Below are positions 1 to 9,235 of a DNA stretch of 64,000 nucleotides, piece after piece. The notes beneath the pieces were generated by a model, which did no database searches, was not told the origin of the DNA, and was given only the letters and a program-made list of their open reading frames with translations. The stretch covers positions 62,001-126,000 of the forward strand of contig JAWKYB010000007.1 in the NCBI GenBank assembly GCA_041396705.1, read 5' to 3'. The position numbers were made by a program, and so were the translations under genes. Origin of the DNA: Alphaproteobacteria bacterium (GTDB lineage Bacteria; Pseudomonadota; Alphaproteobacteria; CALKHQ01). The number at the start of each line of letters is the position of its first letter. The first letter of the stretch is position 1.

Positions 1-1507
1 GCTGGCGGCGGTAGCTGAGCGCTTCGGCGATGTGCGGGCGGGCGACGCGGTCGTCGCCGGCGAGGTCGGCCAGCGTGCGGGCGACGCGCAGCACGCGGTG
101 ATAGGCGCGGGCCGACAGGCGGAAGCGGTCGACCGCCTGGGTCAGCAGCGCCTGGCCGGCGGCGTCGGGGCCGGCGATCGCGGTCAGCAGTGCGCCGTCG
201 GCCTGGGCGTTGGTGCGCACCGACGGGTCGGCCTTCAGCGCGGCGAAGCGGCGGGTCTGGCGGTCGCGGGCGGCGGCGACCCGGGCGGCGACCGCCGCGG
301 TCGGCTCGGCCGGCGCCGGGGTCGCCAGCGCGTCGGGGCGCAGCGCGCGCACCGCGACGAACAGGTCGATGCGGTCGAACAGCGGGCCGGAGATGCGGCC
401 CTGATATTCGACCCCGCACTTCGGCGCGCGGCCGCAACCCTGGGCCGGGTCGTCGAGATGGCCGCAGCGGCATGGGTTCATCGCCGCCACCAGCTGGACC
501 CGGGCCGGATAGCTGACATGGTGGTTGGCCCGCGCCACCACGGCGCGGCCGCTTTCCAGCGGTTGGCGCAGCGCCTCCAGCGTCGCCCGGTTGAACTCCG
601 GCAGCTCGTCGAGGAACAGCACGCCGTGGTGGGCCAGGCTGATCTCGCCGGGCCGGGCGCGCAGGCCGCCGCCGATCAGCGCCGGCTGCGAGGCGGAATG
701 GTGCGGGTCGCGGAACGGCCGGGCACGCAGGATGGCGCCGCCGGCGAGCAGGCCGGCGACCGAATGCACCATGCTGACCTCCAGCGCCTCCTGCGCGGTC
801 AGCGGCGGCAGCAGGCCGGGCAGGCGCGCGGCCAGCATCGACTTGCCGGCGCCTGGCGGCCCGGTCATCAGCAGGTTGTGGCCGCCGGCCGCGGCGATCT
901 CCAGCGCCCGCTTGGCGGTCTCCTGGCCCTTGACGTCGGCGAGGTCGGGCACCGCCGGCAGCGGCACCGGCCGCGGCTCCGGCGGCGGCGGGATCGGCTG
1001 GCTGCCCTTGAAGTGGTTGATCAGCGCCAGCAGGCTGGGCGCGGCCACCACCTCCACGTCGCCGGCCCAGGCGGCCTCCGCCCCGCAGGCCGCCGGGCAG
1101 ATCAGGCCCAGGTCCTCGGCGCTGGCGCCCATCGCCGCCGGCAGCACGCCGGCGACCGGCAGCAGCGCACCGTCCAGCGCCAGCTCGCCCAGCACCATGA
1201 AGCCGGCCAGCGCGTCGGCCGGGATCGCGTCCATCGCCGCCAGGATCGCCAGCGCGATCGGCAGGTCGAAGTGGCTGCCTTCCTTGGCCATGTCGGCCGG
1301 CGCCAGGTTGACCGTGACCCGGCGTGCCGGCAGGGCGAGGCCGAGCGCGTTCAGCGCGGCGCGCACCCGCTCGCGGCTCTCGGCCACCGCCTTGTCGGGC
1401 AGGCCGACCACGGTGAAGGCGGGCAGGCCGGCGGCGAACTGCACCTGCACATCGACCGGCATCACCTCGATGCCCTGGAAGGCGACGGTGGCGCAGCGGG
1501 CAACCAT
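1..1507 (-). CDS. YifB/ComM family Mg-chelatase-like AAA+ ATPase, partial (C-terminus beyond window)
   Basis: The minus strand reads without a stop from the ATG at 1507 to the window edge, giving about 502 residues. The protein opens MVARCATVAFQGIE and carries a Walker A motif GPPGAGKS at about residues 216-223, preceded by DVKGQETAKRALEIA. It has the Mg-chelatase-like segments HHSASQPALIGGG and LDELPEF, and a CRCGH cysteine cluster. The N-terminal 170 residues match the Lon-substrate-like domain of this family (EAGLPAFTVVGLPD type). In naturally competent bacteria ComM is a branch-migration helicase; in non-competent relatives its role is unclear. Full-length members are about 500-510 residues, so very little is missing. 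It lies downstream of the gshB cluster, as in many alphaproteobacteria. Confidence 0.93.
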   Translation of the reverse strand, partial: MVARCATVAFQGIEVMPVDVQVQFAAGLPAFTVVGLPDKAVAESRERVRAALNALGLALPARRVTVNLAPADMAKEGSHFDLPIALAILAAMDAIPADALAGFMVLGELALDGALLPVAGVLPAAMGASAEDLGLICPAACGAEAAWAGDVEVVAAPSLLALINHFKGSQPIPPPPEPRPVPLPAVPDLADVKGQETAKRALEIAAAGGHNLLMTGPPGAGKSMLAARLPGLLPPLTAQEALEVSMVHSVAGLLAGGAILRARPFRDPHHSASQPALIGGGLRARPGEISLAHHGVLFLDELPEFNRATLEALRQPLESGRAVVARANHHVSYPARVQLVAAMNPCRCGHLDDPAQGCGRAPKCGVEYQGRISGPLFDRIDLFVAVRALRPDALATPAPAEPTAAVAARVAAARDRQTRRFAALKADPSVRTNAQADGALLTAIAGPDAAGQALLTQAVDRFRLSARAYHRVLRVARTLADLAGDDRVARPHIAEALSYRRQ

Positions 1508-1635
1508 GGGTGGAAGGCGGCTCCGGTCGGACAGGTGGAGCGCGCAGTCTACAGGCGGATCGCCGCGGCGCCAGCGCGGAATGGCGGGTCGCGGGGCGGG
1601 TCGGTTCCCAGGATGCCGTTGCAGGTCGCGGATCG

Positions 1636-1684
1636 GTGCGTCCTTCGAGACGGCGCGCGGTGCGCGCCTCCTCATCCTGAGGAG
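1636..1684. repeat. Intergenic palindromic repeat (GTGCGTCCTTCGAGACG ... CCTCATCCTGAGGAG type)
   Basis: This intergenic stretch begins GTGCGTCCTTCGAGACG and ends CCTCATCCTGAGGAG. The same two end motifs recur several times at 24.07-24.54 kb in both orientations, so this is one scattered copy of a short interspersed palindromic element. It lies between the yifB start and the S8 peptidase stop and carries no gene. Confidence 0.7.
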
Positions 1685-1703
1685 TTTCGGTGCGGCGGCC
1701 GCA

Positions 1704-1780
1704 GGATCGCCGCGGCGCTTTCGCGCCTCGCGATGACGGCTTCCGTCATCGCGGGCCGCCGCGAGGCGGCGCGGCAATCC
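1704..1780. repeat. 77-bp imperfect inverted repeat (GGATCGCCGCGG ... CGCGATGACGG / CCGTCATCGCG ... GCAATCC)
   Basis: The left arm starts GGATCGCCGCGG and ends CGCGATGACGG. After a 3-base loop (CTT), the right arm starts CCGTCATCGCG and ends GCGGCAATCC. The two arms of about 37 bases pair almost completely. The sequence resembles the widespread alphaproteobacterial short interspersed palindromes that pair a CGTCATTGCG core with GCAATCC ends. It sits 12 bp beyond the S8 peptidase stop and could also act as an RNA hairpin at that gene's 3' end. Confidence 0.65.
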
Positions 1781-1791
1781 GGGCGCGCCGG

Positions 1792-2853
1792 CTACAGGTG
1801 CATGGCGGCGGCGTCGGGTTGGGCGCGCTTCAGCCTGTCCGGCTTCGGCCAGGCGGGAAAGGTGTTGAGCACGCCGGGGAACTGGACGACGGCGCCGTCC
1901 TGGCCGGTGCCGCGCACGGTCTTGGCGTTGCGCTTGAGCAGGGCGCGAAACAGCTCGACCCGCCGCCAGCCGTCATAGCCTTTCCTGGCGAGGTCGTCGG
2001 CGAAGCGGCGCACGAACAGGGCGGCCAGGCCGGCGACGACGGCGGTGGCGTAGGACGTGCCCTCGCCCCAGTCGTAGCGGTAGGTCGCGGTGCCGTTGTC
2101 GGGCGGCGCGGCCTGGGCGCGCCACACCGCGGCACCGGGGGCCCAGATGTCGGGCCGGGCGCCGGACGGGCGATAGGTCCAATAGGGCCAGTTGCCGGGA
2201 CGGATGCCGCCGGCGCTGACCGTCTGCGGATATTTGCCGGGATAGACCACCTCGCTGATCACCTGGCCGGCGGCGGCGACCACGATGACGCCGTTGTCGT
2301 AGGCGTGGTCGACCGCCTCGCCCATCGCCTGCCAGCCGAACAGGCTGCCCAGGCTGATCGAGATCACCGGGCACTCGTTCTGGTCGACCGCATGGCGGAT
2401 CGCCTTGGCGACGTTGGTGCCCTCCGGCTCCAGCAGGGTGCCGCCGGGCAGGTCCAGCACGCTGCGGTTGGTGACGCGATAGGGGATCAGCGGCACCTTG
2501 GGCGCGACGCCGAGATAGCCCTGCTGCGGGTCGAAGCCGGCCAGCGTCGAGCCGGTGCGGGTGCCGTGCCCGCGCACGCCGAAGGTCTCGGCATAGTCCA
2601 TCGGGTCGCGCGGGTCGTCGCTGCCGGGGTCCATGTAGTTGCGGCCCAGCTTCGGGTGCACGCTGCCCAGGGTCGCCGGGTGCAGGGTATAGCCGTGGTC
2701 GACTTGGCCGACCGTGACGCCGGCCCAGTCCCAGCCGGCGATGCGGGCCCAGTCGGGGTTGGCCGGGTCGACCGCCGCGCCGCCGAACACCATCTGCCAG
2801 GCGCGCGGCACGCCGGCGGTGGTCAGGAACCAGGTTTTCGCGGGCGCAGGCAA
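1792..2853 (-). CDS. S8 family (subtilisin-like) serine peptidase with Gln at the oxyanion-hole position
   Basis: The product has 353 residues. The catalytic triad is visible: Asp52 in GQVDHGY, His96 in GHGTRTGS and Ser267 in GEGTSYATA. The segment that normally reads AAGN, whose Asn forms the oxyanion hole, here reads AAAGQ (Gln197), a notable change. There is no clear signal peptide and no propeptide; the N-terminus (MPAPAKTWFLTTAG) runs straight into the catalytic fold, so the protein may be cytoplasmic or processed unusually. It is a lone gene between repeats and the divergent ankyrin gene. The substrate is unknown, and activity should be regarded as uncertain because of Gln197. Confidence 0.85.
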   Translation of the reverse strand: MPAPAKTWFLTTAGVPRAWQMVFGGAAVDPANPDWARIAGWDWAGVTVGQVDHGYTLHPATLGSVHPKLGRNYMDPGSDDPRDPMDYAETFGVRGHGTRTGSTLAGFDPQQGYLGVAPKVPLIPYRVTNRSVLDLPGGTLLEPEGTNVAKAIRHAVDQNECPVISISLGSLFGWQAMGEAVDHAYDNGVIVVAAAGQVISEVVYPGKYPQTVSAGGIRPGNWPYWTYRPSGARPDIWAPGAAVWRAQAAPPDNGTATYRYDWGEGTSYATAVVAGLAALFVRRFADDLARKGYDGWRRVELFRALLKRNAKTVRGTGQDGAVVQFPGVLNTFPAWPKPDRLKRAQPDAAAMHL

Positions 2854-3122
2854 TCGTGCATCCTCCCGGTGTGGAATGCGGCGTCATGGTTGCGCCGCGA
2901 CCCTATCATGCACGCGCAGTGGGGCATGGGCGAGGGCCCGGCGGCTGTGGCCTTTGCCACGCGGCACGCGCTTCCACGCCGGGCGATCCGGCCCGGTGCG
3001 CGCAGGCGGCTGGACATGCCGGCCAACGTCGATCACCCTCGCCGCGCGGCTGAGACCGGAGGCGCCGGCTGTCGCCAATGCAACCGCCGCGCCCAGTCGG
3101 GACAACCAGCGGGAGGCTATTC

Positions 3123-3923
3123 ATGCGACGAACGATCAAACCTCGCGGCGTCGTCGCGGCGTGCCTGCTTGCGATGCCGGCCTTCATCGCCGGCGGCAAA
3201 GGCGCGGCGGCCGGCGCGTTGCATGACGCCGTCGCGGCGGGCGATGCGGCGGCACTGGCCGCGCTCATCGACGACGGCGCACCCATCGACGAATCCGACG
3301 GGGTGTCGGGCTCGGCGCTGATCGTCGCCGTCACCCGGGGCAGCACCGAACTGGCCGCGGTCCTGATCGACCGCGGCGCCGACGTGGAGGCGCAGAGCGT
3401 GCAGCGGGACTATCGCCCGCTCCACCTCGCCGCGGACCGCGACGACGTCGCCATGCTGCAGTTGCTGCTCGACAGCGGCGCCGACATCGAGGCCCGCTCC
3501 GCCCGCGGCGAGACGCCGTTGTTCATGGCTGCCGGCGGTGCCCGCCTGGAGGCGCTGCGCCTGCTGATCGCCAGCGGCGCCGAGATCGACGGGCGGGTGC
3601 CCGGCCCCGAATGGACGCCGCTGATGATGGCGGCGATGATCACCAGCCCGGAGACGGTGCGCATGCTGGTCGAGGCCGGCGCCGACGTCGACGCCCGCGA
3701 CCAGACCGGCGACACGGTGCTGATGCTCGCCACGGCGCCGCTGACCTGGCACTCGGCCGGCTCCGACGCGATCGTCGCGATCCTGGCCGAGGCCGGCGCC
3801 GACCTCGACGCCGCGGACCGCAACGGCATGACCGTGCTGGATCGCGCCATGGCGCGCGCGGCCGAGGACGACGCCTATGTGCCGCTGGTCGCGCAGCTGC
3901 AGGACCTCGGCGCGACGCAATAG
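3123..3923 (+). CDS. Exported ankyrin-repeat protein
   Basis: The ORF is open from an ATG at 3078, but the ATG at 3123 is preferred. GGGAGG lies just upstream, and the protein then begins with a typical export signal (MRRTIKPRGVVAACLLAMPAF). The 266-residue product carries about six ankyrin repeats (for example GSTELAAVLIDRGADVEAQ, DVAMLQLLLDSGADIEARS, SPETVRMLVEAGADVDARD). Ankyrin arrays mediate protein-protein contacts, here probably in the periplasm. It lies between two minus-strand genes in its own transcription unit. A second, unrelated exported ankyrin protein is at 31006-31557. The partner cannot be told from the sequence. Confidence 0.85.
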   Translation: MRRTIKPRGVVAACLLAMPAFIAGGKGAAAGALHDAVAAGDAAALAALIDDGAPIDESDGVSGSALIVAVTRGSTELAAVLIDRGADVEAQSVQRDYRPLHLAADRDDVAMLQLLLDSGADIEARSARGETPLFMAAGGARLEALRLLIASGAEIDGRVPGPEWTPLMMAAMITSPETVRMLVEAGADVDARDQTGDTVLMLATAPLTWHSAGSDAIVAILAEAGADLDAADRNGMTVLDRAMARAAEDDAYVPLVAQLQDLGATQ

Positions 3924-3935
3924 CGGGGACGACGG

Positions 3936-4874
3936 CTACAGCCGCGCCTCGATCGCGTCCCAGATCTGCGCTTCCAGGCTGACGCCGTCGAAGCGGTCGA
4001 TTTCCTGCAGGCCGGTCGGGCTGGTGACGTTGATCTCCGTCATATAGTCGCCGATCACGTCGATGCCGACGAAGATCAGCCCGCGTTCCTTCAGCACCGG
4101 GCCGATCGCCGCGCAGATCGCGTGCTCGCGGGCGGTGATCGCGGTCTTCATCGCCTTGGCGCCGGCGTGCAGGTTGGCGCGGGCCTCGCCGGCCTGGGGC
4201 ACCCGCAGCACCGCGCCGGCGGCGCGGCCGTCGACCAGGATGATGCGCTTGTCGCCGCCGCGCACGGCCGGCAGGTAGCGCTGCACGATCACCGGCTCGC
4301 GGTAGATCTGGGTGAACAGCTCCAACAGTGCGTTCAGGTTCTCGTCGTCGGGGCCGATATGGAACACGCCGGCGCCGCCGTTGCCGAACAGCGGCTTGAC
4401 GATGATGTCGCGGTGCTCGGCGCGGAATTCCTGGATCGCGGCGCGGTCCGAGGTGATCAGCGTCGGCGGCATCAGCTCCGGGAAGTGGGTGACGAACAGC
4501 TTCTCCGGCGCGTTGCGCACATGCACCGGGTCGTTGACCACCAGGGTCTGCGGGTGGACGTGCTCCAGCAGGTGGGTGGCGGTGATATAGGCCATGTCGA
4601 ACGGCGGGTCCTGGCGCATCAGCACCACGTCGGCGTCGGCCAGCGCCAGCGTTTCCGCCGCGCCGAGGGTGTAGTGGTCGCCCTGCACCCGGCGCACCGC
4701 CAACGGGCGGGCCCGGGCGGTGACCGTGCCGTGGTTCAGCGACAGGTCGCGCGGCAGGTAGTGGTAGAGGCGGTGGCCGCGCCGCTGCGCCTCCAGCGCC
4801 AGCACGAAGGTGCTGTCGGCGTTGATGTCGATGGCGTGGATCGGGTCCATCTGGATGGCGACGACTAGGCTCAT
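3936..4874 (-). CDS. gshB: Glutathione synthetase
   Basis: GshB joins gamma-glutamylcysteine and glycine with ATP in the last step of glutathione synthesis in the cytoplasm. The 312-residue product has the usual length and family segments: [17 protein letters not shown] at the N-terminus, [18 protein letters not shown], the ATP-grasp segments [13 protein letters not shown] and [20 protein letters not shown], and the C-terminal [19 protein letters not shown] loop. It lies downstream of the SirB1-like, BON, yraN and rsmI genes on the same strand, an arrangement close to the rsmI-yraN-gshB order common in alphaproteobacteria. Confidence 0.97.
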   Translation of the reverse strand: MSLVVAIQMDPIHAIDINADSTFVLALEAQRRGHRLYHYLPRDLSLNHGTVTARARPLAVRRVQGDHYTLGAAETLALADADVVLMRQDPPFDMAYITATHLLEHVHPQTLVVNDPVHVRNAPEKLFVTHFPELMPPTLITSDRAAIQEFRAEHRDIIVKPLFGNGGAGVFHIGPDDENLNALLELFTQIYREPVIVQRYLPAVRGGDKRIILVDGRAAGAVLRVPQAGEARANLHAGAKAMKTAITAREHAICAAIGPVLKERGLIFVGIDVIGDYMTEINVTSPTGLQEIDRFDGVSLEAQIWDAIEARL

Positions 4875-4989
4875 GCGGGTCTCGTGCGGTTGGGCGGGTT
4901 GGCGCGCATCTATGCCACGTCCGCGGCTGCGGCAGAAGGTGGTGCGGGCGGCGGGGCGGGTCCAGCCGGTCGCGACAGCGGGCGGCGGC

Positions 4990-5877
4990 TCAGTTCAGGC
5001 GCTGGCGCAGCTTCTGGATCAGCGCGGCGGTGAGGTGGCGGCGCGAAGGCTGGTCGTCGCAGCCGAGCGATTCCTCCAGCGTCATCAGCGCGGCGCGCAG
5101 GTTGCCGAGCTCGGCATGCAGCATGCCCATGTCGCGCCAGGCGGCGGCATCGTGCGGGTTGAACCAGGTCACCGCCTCGGCGGCCAGCAGCGCCGGCTCG
5201 AACGCACCCTGGCGCACCAGCCGGGTGCGCAGGTTGTTCTGCAGCCGGGTCAGGATCGCGCGGTTGCCGGCCGGCGCGAACAGCGCGGGCGACAGCTCCG
5301 CCTCCGGCCCCTGCATGCGCTTGGCCAGCGCGCGCAGTTCGTGCGGCTGGCGCGGCGCGCCGCCGTCGAACGGGTCGAGGATGGCGCGCCCGCCGGCGCC
5401 GTCGAGCGCGACCAGGAAATGGCCGGGGAAGCCGAGGCCGTGGATCGGCCAGCCCAGCGCGCGGCCGACGTGCAGATACAGGATCGCCAGCGTGATCGGC
5501 AGGCCCTTGCGGCGGTCGATCACCCGGATCAGGCTGGCGTTGGCCAGGTCGTCATAGGTCTCGGCGTCGCCGGAGAAGCCGTAGTCGCCGGCGATCGCGC
5601 CGGCCAGCGCCGCGGCCCGGTCGCTGAGGCCGAGCGCGTTGCGGCCGCCCACGGCCGCGGTCATGTCGGCCAGCAGGGCGCGATAGGGGTCGAGGTCGGC
5701 GCCCGGCTGCAGCAGCAGCGCGATGTGCAGCGCCGCCTCGGTCAGGTCGATGGCGTCGTCGTCGAGGCTGCCGAGCGCGCGCAGATGGTCCCTGGCCCGC
5801 GGGTCGACCGCGCCGTCGCGATCCCAGTCCTGCCCCGGCCCGTTCCGCCCCGGCCCCACCCCCCCCGGGTAGACCAT
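4990..5877 (-). CDS. SirB1/transglutaminase-like family protein with tetratricopeptide-type C-terminus
   Basis: The frame is open upstream to 6036, but that part overlaps the BON gene and is arginine/proline-rich shadow. The ATG at 5877 gives 295 residues and is the last good start before the conserved core ([19 protein letters not shown]). The core includes [20 protein letters not shown] and the [12 protein letters not shown] segment of the SirB1 family, which is related to transglutaminases. A TPR-like tail follows ([23 protein letters not shown]). The Cys of an active transglutaminase is not evident, so a non-enzymatic role is likely. A run of eight C at 5859-5866 just inside the gene is a possible error site. 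Confidence 0.8.
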   Translation of the reverse strand: MVYPGGVGPGRNGPGQDWDRDGAVDPRARDHLRALGSLDDDAIDLTEAALHIALLLQPGADLDPYRALLADMTAAVGGRNALGLSDRAAALAGAIAGDYGFSGDAETYDDLANASLIRVIDRRKGLPITLAILYLHVGRALGWPIHGLGFPGHFLVALDGAGGRAILDPFDGGAPRQPHELRALAKRMQGPEAELSPALFAPAGNRAILTRLQNNLRTRLVRQGAFEPALLAAEAVTWFNPHDAAAWRDMGMLHAELGNLRAALMTLEESLGCDDQPSRRHLTAALIQKLRQRLN

Positions 5878-5930
5878 GCCGCGGGCGCCGCTTCCTTCCG
5901 AGGCCGGCCCGCGGCCTGGCGCGCCCCTCG

Positions 5931-6515
5931 CTACGGCTCCGGTGCGGCCGCGTCCGCGCGCACACGCACATGGCTGACCACGCCGCGCACATAGGGCGTG
6001 TTGCGGGCGTGGGCGATCACGCGGTCCAGTTCCCACGCGCTGCGCGCGACGCCCATCAGATAGACCACGGCGTTGTGGGTCAGCACCCCATAATTGACCG
6101 CCTTGATTCCGCTGTCGAACAGCAATGATTCCAGCCGCTGGCTGATGATGGTGTCCTGGAACGTTGAGTTCGCCGCGGGGCCGACCGACAGCTCGTCATG
6201 AACCGCGACCACGCCGGGCACCGCGGTGGCCAGGCGCACCGCCTCTCCGCCTGGTCCGCCTCGGTCGGCACGCCGCGACCAGTAGCACGGCGCGGCCCTC
6301 GCGCACCATGGTGGCGACCGGCCGGTTCGCCGGCCTCGTCGAGGAAGGCGCGGTTGACCGCCAGCTGTGAAGCCGGTGTCGTTGAAGGTGCCGTCGATGC
6401 CGCGGTCCTCGAACGCCGCCAGCCTCCGACGCGGGCGCCGGCGCCGACCACCATCGAGGCCGGGCTGCAGGCGCCGAGCAGGCGGCGGCGGCCAGCACCA
6501 GCTCCTGGCCAGCAT
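5931..6515 (-). pseudogene. BON-domain lipoprotein (OsmY/DolP-like), frame broken several times
   Basis: The C-terminal 110 residues are intact in one frame: AVRLATAVPGVVAVHDELSV, then TIISQRLESLLFDSG, VYLMGVARS and NTPYVRGVVSHVRV. This is the BON-repeat pattern of periplasmic DolP/OsmY proteins. Upstream, recognisable pieces hop between all three frames: a lipobox-like LLGACSP, AAFEDRGIDGTFNDTGF, AVNRAFLDEAGEP, VATMVREGRAVLLV and GVPTEADQ. At least five single-base shifts within about 350 bp suggest sequence error rather than true decay. Start and end are approximate. The gene follows yraN, as in other proteobacteria. Confidence 0.7.
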
Positions 6516-6569
6516 GGCGCTGACCCCCGCACTGCTGCTGCTGCCCCACGGGCGCGATCGCGGCTGCCA

Positions 6570-6939
6570 TCGCCAACGTCCTGGCCGGCGTCGGCCAGGG
6601 TGGCGGGCAGCCGGCCCGGCACGATGGCGACGACGTCGAACTGACCGCGAGCGGCGAGGTCGGCCCGGCGGCCGAGAAAGGCGCCGCGGCCGCCAGCCGG
6701 CTCGCTGGCGCAGGTCACCGCCGTCAGCGCGCCGTCGGCGTCGCCGCGCTGCTTGACCTCGACCACGGCCGCACGCCGCCGCGGCGCGGCGACCAGGTCG
6801 ATCTTTGGCCGGCGGGGGTGCGCACGTCGGCGGCGACGATGGCATAGCCCTTCAGCCGCAGCCACCAGGCGGCCAGCCGCTCGGCGCGCAGGCCGCGGCG
6901 GCGGGCGGCCTGGCGCAGCTGCCGGTCCGCGCCCGCCAT
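6570..6939 (-). pseudogene. yraN: YraN family (UPF0102) endonuclease-like protein, frameshifted
   Basis: The ATG at 6939 starts 2 bp after the rsmI stop. The N-terminus MAGADRQLRQAARRRGLRAERLAAWWLRLKGY is followed by IVAADVRTPA, then the frame changes. KIDLVAAPRR, AVVEVKQRGDADGALTAVT and QFDVVAIVPGRLPATLADA appear in another frame. The order IDL...VEVK matches the nuclease-like YraN fold. At least two single-base indels separate the parts, in the same stretch where rsmI and the BON gene are also broken, so a sequencing or assembly cause is likely. The end point is approximate because the stop cannot be assigned to a frame. Confidence 0.7.
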
Positions 6940-6941
6940 GG

Positions 6942-7872
6942 TCATCGCGCCGTGCCGGCGCCGGCGAAGCGGCGGGCCAGCGCCCGGCCGTAGACCCGGC
7001 GCCGCGGCAGGCCGCGCGCGCGGCGACCGCGTCGGCGGCATCGCGCACGCTCATGGTGGCAAGCGCGTCGTCGAGGCGCGGTCGACGGCGGTGTCGTCGG
7101 CTCGCCGCGGCCGGCGCCGGGCCGATCACCAGCACCACCTCGCCGCGCGGCGGCCCGGCCTCGCGCATAGTGGGCGGCCAGCGCGGCCAGCCCGCCGCTG
7201 CGCACCTCCTCGTGCAGCTTGGTCAGCTTCGCGGGTAGATCGCGGCCGGCCGGTCGCCCAGCCGGGCGGCCAGCAGGGCGAGCGTGTCCGGCAGCCGGCG
7301 CGCGGCCTCAGCACCAGGCTGCCGGGTGCGGCCGCCAGCCGGTCGAGCAGCGCGGCGCGGCCCGACGCCTTGGCCGGCAGGAAGCCGGCGAAGGTGAAGG
7401 CGTCGGTGGGCAGCCCGGCCAGGCTCAGCGCCGCCATCACCGCCGACGGGCCCGGCGCGCAGTGGACCGGGATGCCGCGCTCGCGCGCCTCGACCACCAG
7501 CCGGTAGCCGGGGTCGGAGATCAGCGGGGTGCCGGCGTCGGAGACCAGCGCCAGCGTTTCACCGGCGGCGAGGCGCTGCAGCAGCCGCGGCCTGACTTTC
7601 GCCGCATTGTGCTCGTGATAAGGGGCGGTCGGGGTGGCGATGGCGTAGTGGCGCAGCAGCACGGCGGTGACGCGGGTGTCCTCGCAGGCGATCAGGTCGG
7701 CATGGCGCAGGGTGTCGAGCGCGCGCAGGGTGATGTCGCCCAGGTCGCCGATCGGCGTCGCGACCAGGTGCAGGCCGGGCTCGGGAAGGCGGCGCGGCGC
7801 CCGGCCGGCGGCCGCATCGCCGGGCCCGGCGGCGGGATCCGGCGGCGGGGTGCGGCGTTTACTTCCCGGCAT
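6942..7872 (-). pseudogene. rsmI: 16S rRNA (cytidine1402-2'-O)-methyltransferase, frameshifted in C-terminal half
   Basis: From the ATG at 7872 the first 165 or so residues are normal for RsmI: GLHLVATPIGDLGDITLRALD, ACEDTRVTAVLLRHY, YHEHN, ALVSDAGTPLISDPGYRLV and PGPSAVMAALSLAGLPTDAFTF. After GSLVL the frame is lost. The rest appears in pieces across frames: SGGLAALAAHYAR, PPRGEVVLVIGP, DDALATMSVRDAADAVA and GLPRRRVYGRALA. The real stop is the TGA at 6942-6944. RsmI methylates C1402 of 16S rRNA and is normally conserved, so the breaks look technical. It is divergent from the LpoA-like gene. Confidence 0.85.
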
Positions 7873-8007
7873 GGCGCCGATAGGCTCGGCCCCGACGGCC
7901 GGGAGCGGCTGAAACAGACGATTCGCGCGGCGACATGAGCGTGATATTAGCATGATCCCCCCACGCACGACCCCCTGCGTGACCGGTACAGCGAAGGAGA
8001 GCGCGCA

Positions 8008-9216
8008 ATGACGGCGATGGCCAGCGGACGGACGGTGACAGAGGCACTTGCGCGTCTCGCGCGCTGGACGGCGCTTGGGCTCGGGCTGGCCGCGCTGGCC
8101 GCGTGCCAGGGCTCGCGCCAGCAGACCGGCGGCCCCGCCGGCCCGACCGGTCCCCTGCCCGCCATCGGCGCGCCGACCGCGCTGGCCACCCCGGACGCGT
8201 TCGGCGACGGCGTCACCACGGTGGCGATCCTGGCGCCGCTGACCGGCGCCGACGCCGCCATCGGCCAGCAGCTGGTCAACGCCGCCCAGATGGCGGCGGT
8301 GGAGCGCGGCGGCCAGAACTTCGTGCTGATCGCCAAGGACACCCAGGGCACGCCGACCGGCGCGGCGGCGGCCGCACAGCAGGCGATCCTGGAACGGGCC
8401 GACATCATCATCGGGCCGCTGCGCTCGCAGAACGTCGCCGCGGTCGCGCCGATCGCCGCGCAGGCGGGCATCAACGTCGTCGCCTTCACCACCGACGCCA
8501 CCGTCGCCGGCCCGAACGCCTTCGTGCTGGGCCTGACGCCGGAGGGCGAGGTGGAGCGGATCCTCAGCTATGCCGCGCGCCAGGGCTCGTCGGTCATCGC
8601 CGCGCTGGTGCCGCAGACCGCCTATGGCTCGGTCGCGGCCAACGCGCTGCAGGCGATCGCGCCGCGCGTCGGCCTCGCGGTCGGGCCGATCCAGGTCTAC
8701 AACCCGACCGATTCCGATCATACCCCGGCGGTGCAGTCGCTGCAGTCCGGCGGCTTCGACACGCTGTTCGTGCCCGGACGGCGGGGCCAGCCTGGCCCGG
8801 GTGATGCCGTTCGTCGCCTACTACAACGTCGACCGCGGCCGGCGGGTGCTGGGCACCGGCCAGTGGCTGGACGCGAACACGCTGACCGACCCGTCGACCA
8901 ACGGCGGGCTGTTCGCCACGCGTCGACCAGACCCTGCGCGACGCCTTCTTTCGCCAAGTACCAGAGCGCCTATGGCACGGCGCCGTCGCTGGTCGCCGGC
9001 CTGGCCTACGACGCGGCAGCGATGGCGGCGGAGCTGGGCCGCGCCAACAATTTCTCCGGCGCGGCGATCGCCAACCAGAACGGCTTCGGCGGCGTCTACG
9101 GCGCCTATCGCTTCGGCGCCGACTCCGTTGCCGACCATGCGCTGGCGGTGCTGCAGGTCGCCAATGGCGGCTTCGTGGTGATCGACCCGGCGCCGACCAG
9201 CTTCGTCGGCTTCTGA
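8008..9216 (+). CDS. Penicillin-binding protein activator (LpoA/YraM-like) lipoprotein, with two compensating frameshifts
   Basis: The 402-residue ORF has a lipoprotein signal with Cys33 in LAALAACQG. A periplasmic-binding-protein-like fold follows (VAILAPLTGADAAIGQQLVNAAQMA, ADIIIGPLRSQNVAAVAPIAAQAGINVVAFTTD). This matches the LpoA/LppC family, outer-membrane lipoproteins that stimulate class A penicillin-binding proteins. Between about 8775 and 8930 the expected sequence (GGASLARVMPFVAYYNVDRG, GTGQWLDANTLTDP) lies in another frame, while the annotated frame reads arginine/proline-rich nonsense; the frame returns at FAKYQSAYGT. A pair of opposite single-base errors explains this. It is divergent from rsmI. 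Confidence 0.85.
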   Translation: MTAMASGRTVTEALARLARWTALGLGLAALAACQGSRQQTGGPAGPTGPLPAIGAPTALATPDAFGDGVTTVAILAPLTGADAAIGQQLVNAAQMAAVERGGQNFVLIAKDTQGTPTGAAAAAQQAILERADIIIGPLRSQNVAAVAPIAAQAGINVVAFTTDATVAGPNAFVLGLTPEGEVERILSYAARQGSSVIAALVPQTAYGSVAANALQAIAPRVGLAVGPIQVYNPTDSDHTPAVQSLQSGGFDTLFVPGRRGQPGPGDAVRRLLQRRPRPAGAGHRPVAGREHADRPVDQRRAVRHASTRPCATPSFAKYQSAYGTAPSLVAGLAYDAAAMAAELGRANNFSGAAIANQNGFGGVYGAYRFGADSVADHALAVLQVANGGFVVIDPAPTSFVGF

Positions 9217-9235
9217 CCGGTCGCCGGCGCGGCGC

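Noticed and set aside
32..1978. 648-residue plus-strand frame at the left edge
   Set aside because: Arginine/glutamine/glycine-rich shadow opposite yifB and the S8 peptidase; no family motif, and both minus-strand genes are clear.
5859..5866. C8 homopolymer as a phase-variation tract in the SirB1-like gene
   Set aside because: The conserved core reads through in one frame, the tract lies before conserved sequence, and the neighbouring region is error-prone.
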